From positions 137,349,148 through 137,413,147 of the forward strand of contig CM077665.1 in assembly GCA_039707655.1 (NCBI GenBank): a stretch of DNA of 64,000 nucleotides, given 5' to 3'. Positions 10,587-21,807 of the stretch are shown here, piece by piece. The DNA is from Elymus sibiricus. Its lineage: Eukaryota; Streptophyta; Magnoliopsida; Poales; Poaceae. Numbering within the stretch: the first letter of the stretch is position 1; each line of letters starts with the position of its first letter. Position numbers and translations under genes: made by a program. The notes beneath the pieces are model-generated. The model was not told the origin of the DNA. It saw only the letters and a program-made list of their open reading frames with translations, and searched no databases.

Positions 10587-11273
10587 TCACTTGTACTCAA
10601 ACGATGGTATCGGAGGGCTGGGCGTCTCGAAGCTCTCTAATATCTCCGACATGCCAGCACTGCCGCTGGGCTTCTTCTCCTCCTTCTTGCCGAAGAGGCC
10701 GCCAAACCAGCTACCCCCACTGCTTGAGCTCACGACCTCTGAAGGGGACACGACAGGCTGGGGCAAGCCTGGGAGGCCACCTCCTCCCACCGAGATGGCG
10801 GCGGCCATGTTTGGATCATCAGCAGGGAGCGGCGGGGGGATCTGTGGTGCGTAACGCTGGAACATGAGGCCGGCGCCCTCTATGAGGGCAAGCAAACAGC
10901 CACCGATGAGTGCCGAGCGGCCTACAGCTTTGACGCCCTGCCGCATGGAGAGAAACCCTCCGGTGGAGGCGCCAGCTATGATGGAGTTCCAGGGGTCCTC
11001 CTTCTGGCGCACATAGACTGAGGTGCAGTTGAAGGTGGAAAAGAGGCCGCTCCACACAGCAAAGCTACCACCGACTCGCGGGCCGTTCATGCACGCGGCC
11101 TGCATGCCGCCATTAATTCGCGCACCATTGGGCGAGTTACGAAGGCCCTTGAGAAAGTGGTAGATGGAACCTCCCACAGCACCCATGGCGAAACCACTGC
11201 CTGCATCATCAATGATGCGGCCTGGGCATGGATCTTTGTCGAAGATATCTCTCTCGGAGACAGGAGCCGACAT
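10587..11273 (-). CDS. TIM17-type mitochondrial inner-membrane translocase subunit, copy 2
   Basis: Intronless, 228 residues, starting MSAPVSERDIFDKDPCPG. The whole Tim17 core is present: [48 protein letters not shown] and [17 protein letters not shown]. These correspond to four membrane segments in the first 145 residues. The tail has a proline/glycine-rich linker, [20 protein letters not shown], and the end PPIPSFEYK. The start agrees with copy 1's MSAPLL. The 3' flank (10380-10586) resembles that of copies 1 and 3. No frame damage is seen, so it is probably functional in presequence import at the inner membrane. Confidence 0.9.
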   Translation of the reverse strand: MSAPVSERDIFDKDPCPGRIIDDAGSGFAMGAVGGSIYHFLKGLRNSPNGARINGGMQAACMNGPRVGGSFAVWSGLFSTFNCTSVYVRQKEDPWNSIIAGASTGGFLSMRQGVKAVGRSALIGGCLLALIEGAGLMFQRYAPQIPPPLPADDPNMAAAISVGGGGLPGLPQPVVSPSEVVSSSSGGSWFGGLFGKKEEKKPSGSAGMSEILESFETPSPPIPSFEYK

Positions 11274-11565
11274 AGTATTAGCTGCGTAACCCTATCTGAA
11301 GATTCGATGCGTTGTGGGGTGAACTAAAATCTTCCCGGGGTTCGGAACGACAGTATATATAACACGATCGATCGTCTCTGATATAAGGAGGTAATAAGGC
11401 TTCTTGATGTACACGACATGGACTCCTAACCGCGGACGGCTTCATCACCAAGTAAATAAGCTATAAGAGAGAAACCGGATCGAACTTAAAAACAGCAAGG
11501 GGAAAATTCTGAATTCTGAAACTGAATCCAAAGTACAGATCGGAGAGAAAAACCGCACCTTTTCT

Positions 11566-12249
11566 TCACTTGTAGTCGAACGATGGTATCGGAGGGCTGG
11601 GCGTGTCAAAGCCCTCTAATATCTCCGACTTGCCGCCGCTGCCGCTGGGCTTCTTCTCCTCCTCCTTCTTGCCGAAGAGGCCCCCGAACCAGCTACCGCC
11701 GCCGCTGGAGCTCCCGACCTCCGCAGGGGGCACGGGTGGCTGGGGCATGCCTGGGAAGCCGCCGCCGCCTCCCCCCGCCATCGCGGCGGCCAGGTTGGGG
11801 TCGTCGGTGGGGAGCGGCGGGAGGTTCTGCGGCGCGGCGAGGACGCGGTTGAGCATGAGGCTGGCGCCCTCGATGAGCGCGAGGAGGCAGCCGCCCATGA
11901 GCGCGGAGCGGCCGGCGGCGCCGGGGCCCTGGCGCATGGAGAGGAAGCCTCCCGTGGCGGCGCCGGCGATGATGGAGTTCCAGGGGTCCTCCTTCTGGCG
12001 CACGAAGACCATGGTGCAGTCGAAGGCGGAGAAGAGGCCGCCCCAGACAGCGAAGCTCCCGCCGACGCGCGGCGCGTTCAGGCGCACCTGCTGGGCCCCG
12101 CCGAGCAGGCGCTCGCCGTTGGGCGAGTTGTAGGTGCCCTTGAGGAAATGGAAGATGGAGCCGCCCACCGCCCCCATCCCGAACGCGCCGCCCACGTCGT
12201 CCAGGATGCGGTCCGGGCACGGCTCCCGCGAGGTCTCCGGCGTGCCCAT
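11566..12249 (-). CDS. TIM17-type mitochondrial inner-membrane translocase subunit, copy 3
   Basis: Intronless, 227 residues, starting [20 protein letters not shown]. The core motifs are as in copy 2 ([56 protein letters not shown]). The C-terminal tail has [32 protein letters not shown] and the end PPIPSFDYK. It is the most GC-rich copy and has the best promoter context, with a CpG-dense 5' region, telo-box and site II motifs. I infer that it is the parental, most likely housekeeping copy, with copies 1 and 2 derived by local duplication. Confidence 0.92.
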   Translation of the reverse strand: MGTPETSREPCPDRILDDVGGAFGMGAVGGSIFHFLKGTYNSPNGERLLGGAQQVRLNAPRVGGSFAVWGGLFSAFDCTMVFVRQKEDPWNSIIAGAATGGFLSMRQGPGAAGRSALMGGCLLALIEGASLMLNRVLAAPQNLPPLPTDDPNLAAAMAGGGGGGFPGMPQPPVPPAEVGSSSGGGSWFGGLFGKKEEEKKPSGSGGKSEILEGFDTPSPPIPSFDYK

Positions 12250-12600
12250 CTCCTCTCCGCTCCTCCTGCTGCGATTCGGCGGCGGCGGCGGCGCGGGGAA
12301 ACCCTAGGTAGGTCCCGGGCGGCGGCTGGCGTGGGGAGGAAGAAGAAAGGGGGGAGAGATGGAAGGGAACTCCGTCCAGACGTGGGGGAGGGGGGAGCTT
12401 TTTAGCCGTGACTGGATCTTGTGGTTTACGTGTCCTCGTCCGGTGGGGTCCACTGTCAGAGGCCCATTCGTCTGCGTGCTCCCGCAGCTTGCGCGGTGGA
12501 TATATTTTTAAGGGCCGCCGGCACCATTTTTTCTCGTCCCTTTGTCACGAGCTTGCAAAGGTCCAGTGGAGTCTTGCTGTTTGGGCCGGGCAAATCGTAG
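12250..12600 (-). promoter_or_regulatory. Promoter of TIM17 copy 3: telo-box and site II motifs
   Basis: A telo-box-type word AAACCCTAG lies at 12299-12307. Site II words (TGGGCC) occur at 12461-12466 (as GGCCCA) and 12582-12587. In plants this pairing is known upstream of many genes for mitochondrial and ribosomal proteins, where TCP factors bind site II. No TATA box is evident. The 5' leader is GGC-rich (12279-12298). Confidence 0.5.
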
Positions 12601-12839
12601 TGATTGCATGAAAGTATTGGACCTAGAAATAGATTTTTTGTCCTCCTCTGTCACGAGAATCGCTCTTCCAATATGGAGACCCATGACGGAATAATGCGAG
12701 CACCAGGACTTGAATTTCGATGGGTTGTGAATACGACTGTCCCTCTAACCATCCAATCACAAGTTGGTGCGTCATTGTTCTAAAATTTAACTGATGTGAT
12801 GAAGATGAAGTGAAATGACCATATGCTGGAGCATCATTT

Positions 12840-13700
12840 TTTTAGGACGTCAATATCTGACGACGGGTCACCAGAACGTTTTGTTCGCCAGGGGGAGTAG
12901 CTCCCAATGAACATTTCAGCCGCCCCGATTGATTGATCGCCAGGAAAGAAGCCTGGGGCAACCACCATCGGTCCAGACGAACAGTTAACTTTTTTTTCAA
13001 AAAAATGCCATCAACAGAAAAAGACCCTAATTGCCATGTTCTAACTTATAAAATAAATGTCATGCTGCATTAAAAAAATGGCATCTCTATAATTCATAAA
13101 TATATAATCAGTATCATCAAAAAAGTTGTATGAACTACAAAAATGAGAAAATGTCATGCTAAAACTTTAAAATTGCCACCCTCGGGAAAAAAGCCGTGAA
13201 CAAAAAAGTGTCATGCGAACGCAAAAAGAAAGAAAAAATGCCATGATAAAAAAAAAGTGCATCTCTTAATAAACAAAATATTTCAGCTAAAAAACAAAAT
13301 GTCATCTCTTAATATAAAAATTTCATCTGGGAGAGGTGTTCCCGGGTGCATTTGCACCCGGATGAACAGTAACACACAAAAATATAGTAAATGTTTTCAA
13401 AAAAATCTGAAATTTTTTCTGGATGTTCGTGTTACTGTCATAAGCTTGCTTGACAATTTTCATGTGAATTGGAGCAGTGGTGATTCGTCGGTGAAAAAGA
13501 CAAATTTGGATGTGACATTTTGGGGTAACAATTGATGTTCAATTTGTTGTTGTTGTTTTTTTTGCACAGGCCAAAATGCTTAACCTTTTTGCCTAAAAAA
13601 ATTCAGGTAGCATTTGAATGTGACAAAGAACACACACAAAATTTGGTGGGATTTTTTTCACATTTCAAAATTCAATTCGTAGAGTCGCGAGATAGTATTC
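12840..13700. repeat. A-rich repeat DNA with TGCCAT/TGTCAT words
   Basis: Repeated words of the form (A)n-TGCCAT or TGTCATGC occur from 13007 to 13310. At 13342 GGGTGCATTTGCACCCGGAT resembles one terminus of a Mutator-like MITE, but its partner was not found. No coding potential. Confidence 0.35.
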
Positions 13701-13719
13701 CGGGTTTTTATGCCAATGG

Positions 13720-14290
13720 ATGTAGAGTCGACTCGACGGATTCCGAATAAGGAAGAGAAAATATGGACCATGATGTGGAAGCATAAGATTCCGACCAAAG
13801 TTAGATGTTTGGCTCGTCAGAGCCTGCCCACGTTGGTGTTGCTCATCATCGGAATATGGCAGATAAAAGCACATGCACTATTTTGTGGAGTTATGAAAGA
13901 TTCTTGGAGACACTATCTGCTTGATTGCGGGGTTGCGAGAAGCGTCTGGGTATTAGTTGATGATGAGTTGCATGATCAAGCGAGGCGATGTGGGGAGTTG
14001 CATGCAAAACAGTGGTTGTTCGAGATAGAAGATGTTGTACGAGAGCAGAGATATGACTTGTTGATTATGACCATATGGGAAACCTAAAAGGCCAAAGAGA
14101 TATTTGTCATACGAAGATAAATTCCACGGTCTGTTTGCTACATGCAAGTTCATACATAATTTCATGAGGGAGCTGAAAGATGTTCAATCACCTGTTAATC
14201 ATCTACTTTGAGAGCCTCGGGCCCATCTAGATGGATTCTGCCTCCTACGTGCGCAGCTAAGGGCAACGTTGATTGGGGCACGCCTATGTC
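13720..14290 (+). pseudogene. LINE C-terminal zf-RVT / RNase H-like relic
   Basis: The plus frame at 13710-14087 contains MWKHKIPTKVRCLARQSLPT, then CGVMKDSWRHYLLDCGVARSVW. This is the zf-RVT pattern (cysteines plus an HxxxxC stretch) found after plant LINE reverse transcriptases. After a stop, the DNA near 14231-14275 still reads RWIPPPTCAAKGNVD, similar to the W-PP-K-NVD entry of the RNase H-like domain. The upstream RT and downstream end are absent, so it is a dead fragment unrelated in strand to the LINE at 25.9-33.7 kb. Confidence 0.5.
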
Positions 14291-14549
14291 TTGCTTGTAG
14301 TGAGACATACGGTTGTCTTGTCTGAGACGAGCACGGGACTGGATTGGCCTAACGTGCGGGAGGCCACATGCCTCAAAAGCACTCACTTTTTCACTGATTT
14401 CTCAAAAAAAAAAAAACTCACCTTTTCACTGTTTTTTCTTCACATTCGTTGTTTTCCATTTTTTGCTTTATTTTTTTACTTTTGTTTATACTTCCAAATA
14501 TTTTAAATATACATGGTATGAAAACACTTTAAATAAAGTTGTGAAAAAT

Positions 14550-14900
14550 GCAAATGCGTATAGAAAATAAATGTTTCTGATGCATACAAATTTTTTACAA
14601 TGTGTGTGGAAAAAATAGACATCAAACAATATAAATTAAAAAAATTAATCATGTATTTGGAAAATAATAAACATGTAAATAAAAATGTTCCTGATGTTTA
14701 CAAAAAATGTACAATGCCTATGGAAAAAACAAACATAAAAATATATTAATCATTTATTTATAAAATGTAAAAATGTCCATATATAAAATGTTTGCGATGT
14801 ATACAAAAAATGTACAATGTTTATGAAAAAATAGACATAAAAATATATATATATGTTGAAAAAATGTTAATCATGAATTTCTAAAATGTTAAACGTGCAG
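14550..14900. repeat. Degenerate tandem repeat, about 100-120 bp period
   Basis: The block [G/T]TT(C/G)C/T GATG(C/T/A)(A/T)TACAAA followed by TGTACAATG...TATGGAAAAAA(A/T)A(G/C)ACAT recurs three times, near 14571, 14688 and 14791. The sequence is strongly AT-rich. Such subterminal arrays occur in grass CACTA transposons, but no CACTA terminus was seen. Confidence 0.5.
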
Positions 14901-16189
14901 AATGGCAGCTTTGATCTTTGGCTAACCTGAAATACGACTGAGGTGAGAGAGCCCACACGAGTCCATCTAGCTATTCACCACATCAATAAACTACCATGGA
15001 TCCTCTCCCATCTCTCTACGATAAGGCCATGCATGGCACTCACCCTTATCTGGATAGTTTAGTGTAACCGTTAAAGTTGTTAATGAACTGCATAAGTATT
15101 CAAGTTGTCCATATCCGAGGACGCGGCTATTCGAAGATCATTAACCTTGCAGGGGTATACTTCTTCACACATGCGTTCACCACTTACCACCATGTACTCG
15201 ACAGACTTCAAGCGAAAGCCGACGAGGATGTCGGCCACGGGCGTTGACTTACAATGACTGTAGCCCAATGAAGTCGCCTATCTGAATTGGCTACCACATT
15301 CAAGAATCCGACCGAATTTCAACGATTCGAACTCATAAGTTGTGTGCAGGGCCCCAAGCCGGTCCCGGTTGGGCCGTTCATCCACTTCACAGGCCCGACC
15401 ACATCATATCAACGTTTCGAACTACTGTGACTCCTGGGCAGAGAATAGGGTAAGTTAATAGGTCGAGCGGATTAGGGCCACCGAGTCCATAATGTGTGAT
15501 AGTAGCTAGTCTTGCAACACAAACACAAGAACTCAGGTCCTAAGAGCGTGTCAATGAGACAACCCACCATGTACTCCTACATGGCCTCTCATCGCTGCCT
15601 TTACCAAAACAGTCCACATACTTAACTTTCATCAGTAGAACATGATCACCACCCTTTCAATTCATCGCCCAGATGGATCAAACCTGACAAAACTCTAAGC
15701 ATAGCAAGCATGACATGGATGAATGGTCAGAACATGGCCCAAACAACTCCTAATCATTATGGGGTGGTTCAGCTATTTATTGTGACAATGACAGGTCATG
15801 CAGAGGAATGGGTTCGTCTACCGAGAACAAGTAACAGTAGAATCGTGTTTGTTCTAATGCATTGAGAGAGAGAGAGAGAAACCGGGATTGTATCGACATG
15901 ATCAAGGGGGTTTGTGTCCCTGTCACTTCTGAAGATGAAACTGCTCTTCATCGGTGCCAACAATCACTATGTCAGAAACGTCGACTACCGAGAAGAAAGC
16001 AGACACCAACAAACGAAATGGATCAACATTCAATTCGTGAAATGCACAACCAAATGAATGGCATGACATGTTAAGGTACTGAATTGACCTAATGCAGTAG
16101 CTAGTCATATTAATTGAGGTGGAATTCAAATATATATCAAATTCCAACTCCAAAACTATTTATCAAAATTGCTCTAGACATGAATTGTC
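14901..16189. other. Low-information intergenic stretch
   Basis: No supported gene or terminal repeats. A (GA)n microsatellite lies at 15864-15880. Short frames at 15080-15268 and 15862-16153 show no recognisable domain. Confidence 0.3.
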
Positions 16190-17940
16190 CTAAACAGTGA
16201 TGTTAGGTTCTCCAAACATGTATGAACATGGCATAAACATATTCCTTATATTTTTCTGATCGTTTTTCATATATAATTTATTTCAATCCGACCTACAGTT
16301 GAATTTATAAAAAATTGAAATTCATATGATTTTCTGGAACTTTTAGATTTATTTCTAAATAAGAAAATCCAGCTAATCGCATTATGGTGTCGACATAGCC
16401 AAAGATGATGTCAGCAAAGCCAAAACGGACAAACCTGACTTGTGGAACCCATATGTCACTGAGTCAGTGATTAAACCGAGTTAATTAAACTGAACTAATA
16501 TTGTTAACAGGTGAAGGCCTCACTGTCAGTGACCTAGGGGTTTAACTAATGGGTGATTAGCTCTTAAGCTAACCAAGCCACGTCGGCACATCCGCGGTTA
16601 ACCGTCGGCGACCTCAACCGAAGGCGAAGGAACACCGGAATAGCTACTCTAGCGCACAATCGATGTGAGGAGGGGCTCTAAAGCTAGTTGGGATCAAGCC
16701 GCGTATGTGGGTGGTGGGGCTGGACCAAATGGTTGCCGGAATCGTAGCCGACGACAAGGTTTGCGGCGGCCGGAGCATGGGTGCAGGAAGCAGCCGCGTT
16801 GGGCACGAGATCAAGCGGGTTAGCATGCTAGAAGGTAATTACGGGTCCATGAGAAGGTAGTGGACACGCCGGTGTGACCAAAAGGTCATCAGAGCGTGGT
16901 CAGCGATGAACTCACGCGGCATCGAGCTTCGATCATGGTGGAATTAGAGCTACGGGTCGAGGTCATGCACTAGAAAAAGGGGGAAGGAGGGCGAGCTCAC
17001 ATAGGTATCTCGGGACAGGTTAGTGGGCATGGGGAGGCGTTGACGACAACGAAACAAAGACGACATCCGCCGGATGCAAAGGACGAAGATGGCAACGGTG
17101 ACGGGACTGCAAGGAACCCACAGTCTTGGTATTCGGCGTGGAGATGAAGTGCTCGACGACGAAGCTTCCTCACAAGCATTTGCGGCGAGGGGTGTCTAGT
17201 GGATATGCGGGCGACGACAGTGTGGCCATGGAGGGATCGGCCGTGTTTGAGCTCGATGCCTGTAGGGTAGGAGAGTGAGTCGCGAGAGAGGGAAATGGAA
17301 GAGGAGGAAGAGGGTGTTCCAACGGCGAGAGGATGGGCTCGGGGGACCAAGCAGGAGGTGGCTGCGGGATGTGGCGTCGACGCGCGCACGGGCGACACGC
17401 CTCTGCCTACTGGGGCAAGCAAGAAGACGGTCTAGACCCTGATGGGTTGGGCCGGTTCAACTGGGCGGCAGGAGGTAAATTTTCGTTCTTTCAGTTTTGT
17501 TTCCTTTTTATTTATTTGTCACTAAGTTTAAATTCAAAACAATTTCAAACCAGTGCCAAAAATCCTCTAAAATATTTATGTTGCTAAAATGGACCTTTTT
17601 TCAAAAGCATACAAAATATTTCAGAGACATTTTAATTTATATTCTATTTTTATGAATATAAATCCAAACTCAAATAGAATATTCATTTAAATTAAAAGCC
17701 CAAAATAATTCCTTAAAAATGTTCCTAAATTTTGGTTGGGCTTAATACCTTTGGAAAAATTATCAGAAATTCAGAAGTAACATTTTGGCAATTTTGAATG
17801 CATTTTCAGAGTTCTTTGCCCTTCTTTTATTTAACTTTTTAAGGCTTAAAAATTTCCTCAATTCAAATATCTTGAATTAAAATATGATGCATGATGACTC
17901 TAAATGCAACTAATTACACTCAATTATTCTAGGGTTGTGA
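16190..17940. repeat. Probable LTR-retrotransposon segment, unclassified
   Basis: A middle portion rich in GC (16600-17460) is flanked by AT-rich DNA. Phrases such as CATATGTCACTGAGTCAGTG and GTGACCTAGGGG (16449-16542) resemble grass Gypsy LTRs. No boundaries or target duplication were found. The 141-codon minus frame at 16997-17422 has no recognisable features and is not called. Confidence 0.3.
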
Positions 17941-18480
17941 AAACCGGCCGCGATTGCGTGCTTACTTCGAGTGCCATGGCTCGATAGCTACCGGTCCCGC
18001 GCCATGTCGTGCGAGCTTGCGCGGAGGCGACCGCCACAAATGCCAGCATCATCGACCATCGAGGAGAAGAAAAAACGGAGGAGATGCGGCGGGATTTGTC
18101 ATCGGAGTTGGGAAGGGCTAGTGGCGGGCCGGGCGGATTGCGGGGGAGGGGATAGAGTTTGCTAACCCTAAAACCCCACTAGCCCCATACATATAGCGTT
18201 GGAGGGATGGATATGCTCATATGCGGCCGCCCGTAAAAAAAATACGGGCTGGGCTTCATTTGGCGGATTTGTTCGGGACGAAAAAAACAAAGATCCTGCA
18301 AAAAGGCCGGAATTTTATGGGCCGTGGAACTTTTGCGGGATCTGCTAGCAATGCTCTAAAAGATGGAAAGTTTCGCTTAAAAAAAAAGAAGAAAGATGGA
18401 AGTTGGGTATCCTCCCTTCCATACTTTTTTTGGTCGCATCACCGTAAATATCACGCCACACCGTAAAACCAGATCTGCTC
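17941..18480. other. GC-rich then A-rich spacer
   Basis: A local hairpin GCCCGTAAAAAAAATACGGGC lies at 18229-18249. No gene supported. Confidence 0.3.
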
Positions 18481-18839
18481 CCACGGTTTGAGAGATCGAG
18501 ACTTATCTGTATTCTGGTCCCCATCGAATGCCACGAAGATGCCAGTTTTGACTTTGGAAATGCTACACACGTACGTACGTACCCATCGACCGAAACGAAA
18601 GAGATACGATGACGGCGACTAGTATTCTGTTTCGAGGCGACGACGAGGCATAGGTGGTGCGACAGCGCTGACCCGGCCTGGCTTCGGCCTGCCCTGACAC
18701 GGGAACTGTTCCACCTTTGACGAGCGAGCTCCAAAAACAGCAGGCGGCTCATGGTTTCTCGATAAATCCCGAGCTCGCCCACAGAAATCGGTCGTCCGAG
18801 ACGTCGTCGCAGCCAGCAGGCTGCTCATCCTGCTCGCCT

Positions 18840-18900
18840 CGCTGGACACCGGCCCATGTACGCATGCTATGTATGTATGTCTGTATATATATATATATGT
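18840..18900 (+). promoter_or_regulatory. Core promoter of the B12D-like gene
   Basis: A TATATATATATATA run at 18884-18897 lies about 120 bases upstream of the ATG at 19020. A site II word (GGCCCA, 18851-18856) precedes it. The position is consistent with a TATA-driven transcript with a roughly 90 base leader. Confidence 0.5.
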
Positions 18901-19019
18901 CTCTGCATACAACGGGCAAACCATTGGCCGGGAAGAAGAACACGAGGGAAAAGGAGATAGCAGCAGTGTCTTCCACAGTTTAGCTCATCGCAAAGCGCAG
19001 CGCTACGCCAGGCGACGAC

Positions 19020-19536
19020 ATGGGCCGTTGGTTGAAGCCAGATGTACGTGCAAGATCGCTTACTGACATGCAATTTTCGTCTTGTGAATTACTCTAGTAC
19101 TCTGTAGGACGTTTTTGCATCTTGCATGCGTTAACTGACAGCCCTGGTGCTGCATGCAGGTTTACCCGCTGATCGGCGCCATGTCGCTGGTGACGGGGAT
19201 GTGCGTCTTCCAGCTCACCAGGAACGTCTTCCTCAACCCGGACGTCAGGTGAGGCCTCCCTCCTCCAAACCATCCGACCGATCGATCCAACATTTTCTTC
19301 TGCTCCTGCACCTGCACAGGCGGCGCGATGCGTGCACGGTTAACTGAGCTGAACTCCGTTTCTGTTTTGGTCCCTTGTTCAGGATCAACAAGAGCAACCG
19401 GCAGAGCGCGGTGCTGGAGAACGCGGAGGAGGGCGAGAGCTACAGCCAGCACGCCTTCCGCCGCTTCGTCAGCGCGCACCGCCCGGAGGTCTTCCCCGCC
19501 ATCAACCGCTTCTTCTCAGGGTTCAGCGCCAAGTGA
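19020..19536 (+). CDS. B12D / NADH-ubiquinone reductase MLRQ-subunit-like protein
   Basis: Exons 19020-19043, 19160-19248 and 19383-19536 join in frame to 88 residues, the usual length for plant B12D proteins. All introns are GT-AG (donors GTACGT and GTGAGG; acceptors GCAG and TCAG). The protein starts MGRWLKPD, has one N-terminal membrane segment (YPLIGAMSLVTGMCVFQL) and then the family signature RNVFLNPDVR, VLENAEEGESYSQHAFRRF and a C-terminal PAINRFFSGF. B12D proteins are small mitochondrial inner-membrane proteins related to the MLRQ subunit and studied in seeds and hypoxic germination. The first exon codes only eight residues. It appears intact. The 3' end has a GT-rich run (19577-19600). 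Confidence 0.88.
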
Positions 19537-19811
19537 TGCATGGACGTACGCCACCTCCATTTGTGTTTGTGCATGAATGTGTGTGTGTGTGGGTGTGTTT
19601 TCTTCGAAAAGGACGTTGATCCTCTCAGCCTATGCATGTTTGTATGTGTGTCGCATGTGAATATCTTAGTACCAACATTTATGTCTATGAAATGTAATTG
19701 CATATTCAAAGTTTGATATTGCTATCCGGGCCTGCCGCTCGGTAACATTTATGTCTAGATTATGCCTAAAATAAATAAATGTTCGGGAAATATAATGTGT
19801 ACTACCATGTA

Positions 19812-19947
19812 CTCCCTCTGTCCTGAATTATTTGCCATATAAATGGATGTATCTAGAACGCATAAATGGATGTATCTGAAACTATAAATACATCTAAAAC
19901 TCTAGATACATCCATTTACGCGACAAAGTAATTTCGGACGGAGGGAG
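19812..19947. mobile_element. Stowaway MITE, 136 bp
   Basis: CTCCCTCTGTCC at the left end is inverted as GGACGGAGGGAG at the right end, with TA on both sides (19810-19811, 19948-19949). The internal TAAATGGATGTATCTAGA is inverted as TCTAGATACATCCATTTA. It lies about 275 bp beyond the B12D stop codon. Confidence 0.95.
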
Positions 19948-20346
19948 TATGTTCATATGGAATTCAAATCGAGATGGCACCACTCAAAACTTCAAGAGAC
20001 CTACACTAAAAAAACTTAAAGATACCTCGTAATGGATGGGGACGCCAGCTGACTATGCACCCTATATTCTCTCTACTCTATTTTTTATATTTTTTGTTTT
20101 TTGAATATTATAGAATAATTCATTGATGTAAGTCATGCTATCTAATGTGCATATGCAAAACACATAATAAAATGTAACATCTCGTGACATGTAAAAAACC
20201 ATATTATATTACACGCATGCTTATTTATCTAGCACCATTTGTATGAATCTTATCTCCTTTTTTTCTAGGTCACAAATGCTTATATTACTAGAAGGGTTGG
20301 GCACGCTTTGCTGCGTCGTTGGTGTTGTTGGATTTTCATATTATTT

Positions 20347-20600
20347 TTACTCACTTTGTTTCATAATATAAGGTGTATTAGTTTTTTGAAAAGTCAAATC
20401 TCTTTAAGTTTGATCAAATTTGTAGAGAAGTATATCAAAATCCATAATACCAAATTGGTATAATTAGATTTATAATGAAACAAATTTTCATATTTTATTT
20501 ATTCAGTATTGTGAATGCCGATATTTTTGCTCCGAACTTCGTCAAAGTAAATACATTTGAATTTCCAAAAAACTAATACACCTTATATTTTGAAACTATG
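20347..20600. mobile_element. Older Stowaway-like MITE
   Basis: TTTCATAATATAAGGTGTATTAGTTTTT at 20359 is inverted as AAAACTAATACACCTTATATTTTGAAA ending near 20595. TTTGATCAAATTTGTAGAG and the A/T-rich interior fit decayed mariner-type MITEs. Its right arm forms the start of the tandem repeat described next. Confidence 0.65.
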
Positions 20601-21807
20601 CGGAATATTTTGTTTGGCGAGTGGGGGAGACGACGGAGTGTTTTTTTTTTGTATTTATATAATGTGATGTTTTTGTGGGTCTTGCGCGGTGTGATTCTAT
20701 GTTATCTGCTAATCAATCTATATTTATGTGGCAACTTTTTTGCGTCGATAGCTACATGTACTATATTGGTGCTAGAGTATCACACCATGACGCTTCTTTT
20801 TTTCTAGGTGTTGAGAGAGTGCACAAATTGATATGCTTTTTATAGGCCGGTTGTTGCTAATTGATTTAAAAAACGTGGGCCCTGTCAAAATCATGAACCA
20901 TATCCATAATCGAATACCTTATAGAATGAAAGAGCTTCAAAACTAAGGAGCGTAGCGAATTAAAAGAATTGAATGAGAGAGTTCATTAAGAACTCGTTGA
21001 CACACTTAAAATTGGATGACCCAATTTTAAATTGGAAACCTCAGTTGATTGTGAGGCCTTAAAATTAGGAAGCATAGTGCATTAACAGAATTGAATGAAA
21101 GACTTCCTTAAGAAATTGTTGACTCGGTCAAAATTGGATGGCCAATTTTAAAATGAAGACATCAACTGATTGTGGGGCATTGACTTTCCAAAAAACTAAT
21201 ACACCTTATATTTTGAAACTGTGGGGAATATTTAGTTTGGCGAGTGGGGGAGATGACGGAGTGTTTATTTGTATTTATATAATGTGATGTTTTTGTGGGT
21301 CTTGCGCGGTGTGATTCTATGTTATCTGCTAATCAATCTATATTTATGTGGGAAAAATTCTGCGTCGATAGCTACATGTACTATATCGATGCTATAGTAT
21401 CACACGGCGGCGCTTCTTTTTTTTCTAGGTGGTGAGAGAGTGCACGAATTGATATGCTTTTTATAGGCCGGTGGTTGCTAATTGATTTAAAAAAGCATGG
21501 ACCCTATCAAAATCGTGAATCATATCCATAATCGAATACCTCATAGAATGAAAGAGCTCCAAAATTAGGGAGCATAACAAATTAAAAGAATTGAATGAGA
21601 GAGTTCATTGAGAACTTGTTGTCACACTTAAAATTGGATGACCCAATTTTAAAATGGAAACCTCAGTTGATTGTGAGGCCTTAAAATTAGGAAGCAAAGT
21701 GCATTACCAGAATTGAATAAAAAAGTTCCTTGAGAAATTGTTGACTCGGTCAAAATTGAATGACCAATTTTAAAGTTAAGACCTCAACTGGTTGGGAGGC
21801 ATTAAAA
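20562..21807. repeat. Direct tandem duplication, 623 bp period
   Basis: TTTCCAAAAAACTAATACACC starts at 20562 and again at 21185. The following 600 bases correspond throughout with scattered mismatches, for example GTCTTGCGCGGTGTGATTCT and GCTAATCAATCTATATTTATG in both. Within each copy a shorter block beginning AAAATTAGGAAGC and ending GTCAAAATTGGATG repeats a preceding block (CAAAACTAAGGAGC...), so the array is two-level. No ORF. Confidence 0.85.

Noticed and set aside
11603..12133. 176-codon plus-strand frame opposite TIM17 copy 3
   Set aside because: A shadow frame from GC-rich coding sequence; the minus-strand Tim17 motifs are unambiguous.
16997..17422. 141-codon minus-strand frame
   Set aside because: No recognisable domain; it lies in GC-rich LTR-like repeat sequence where long frames arise by chance.
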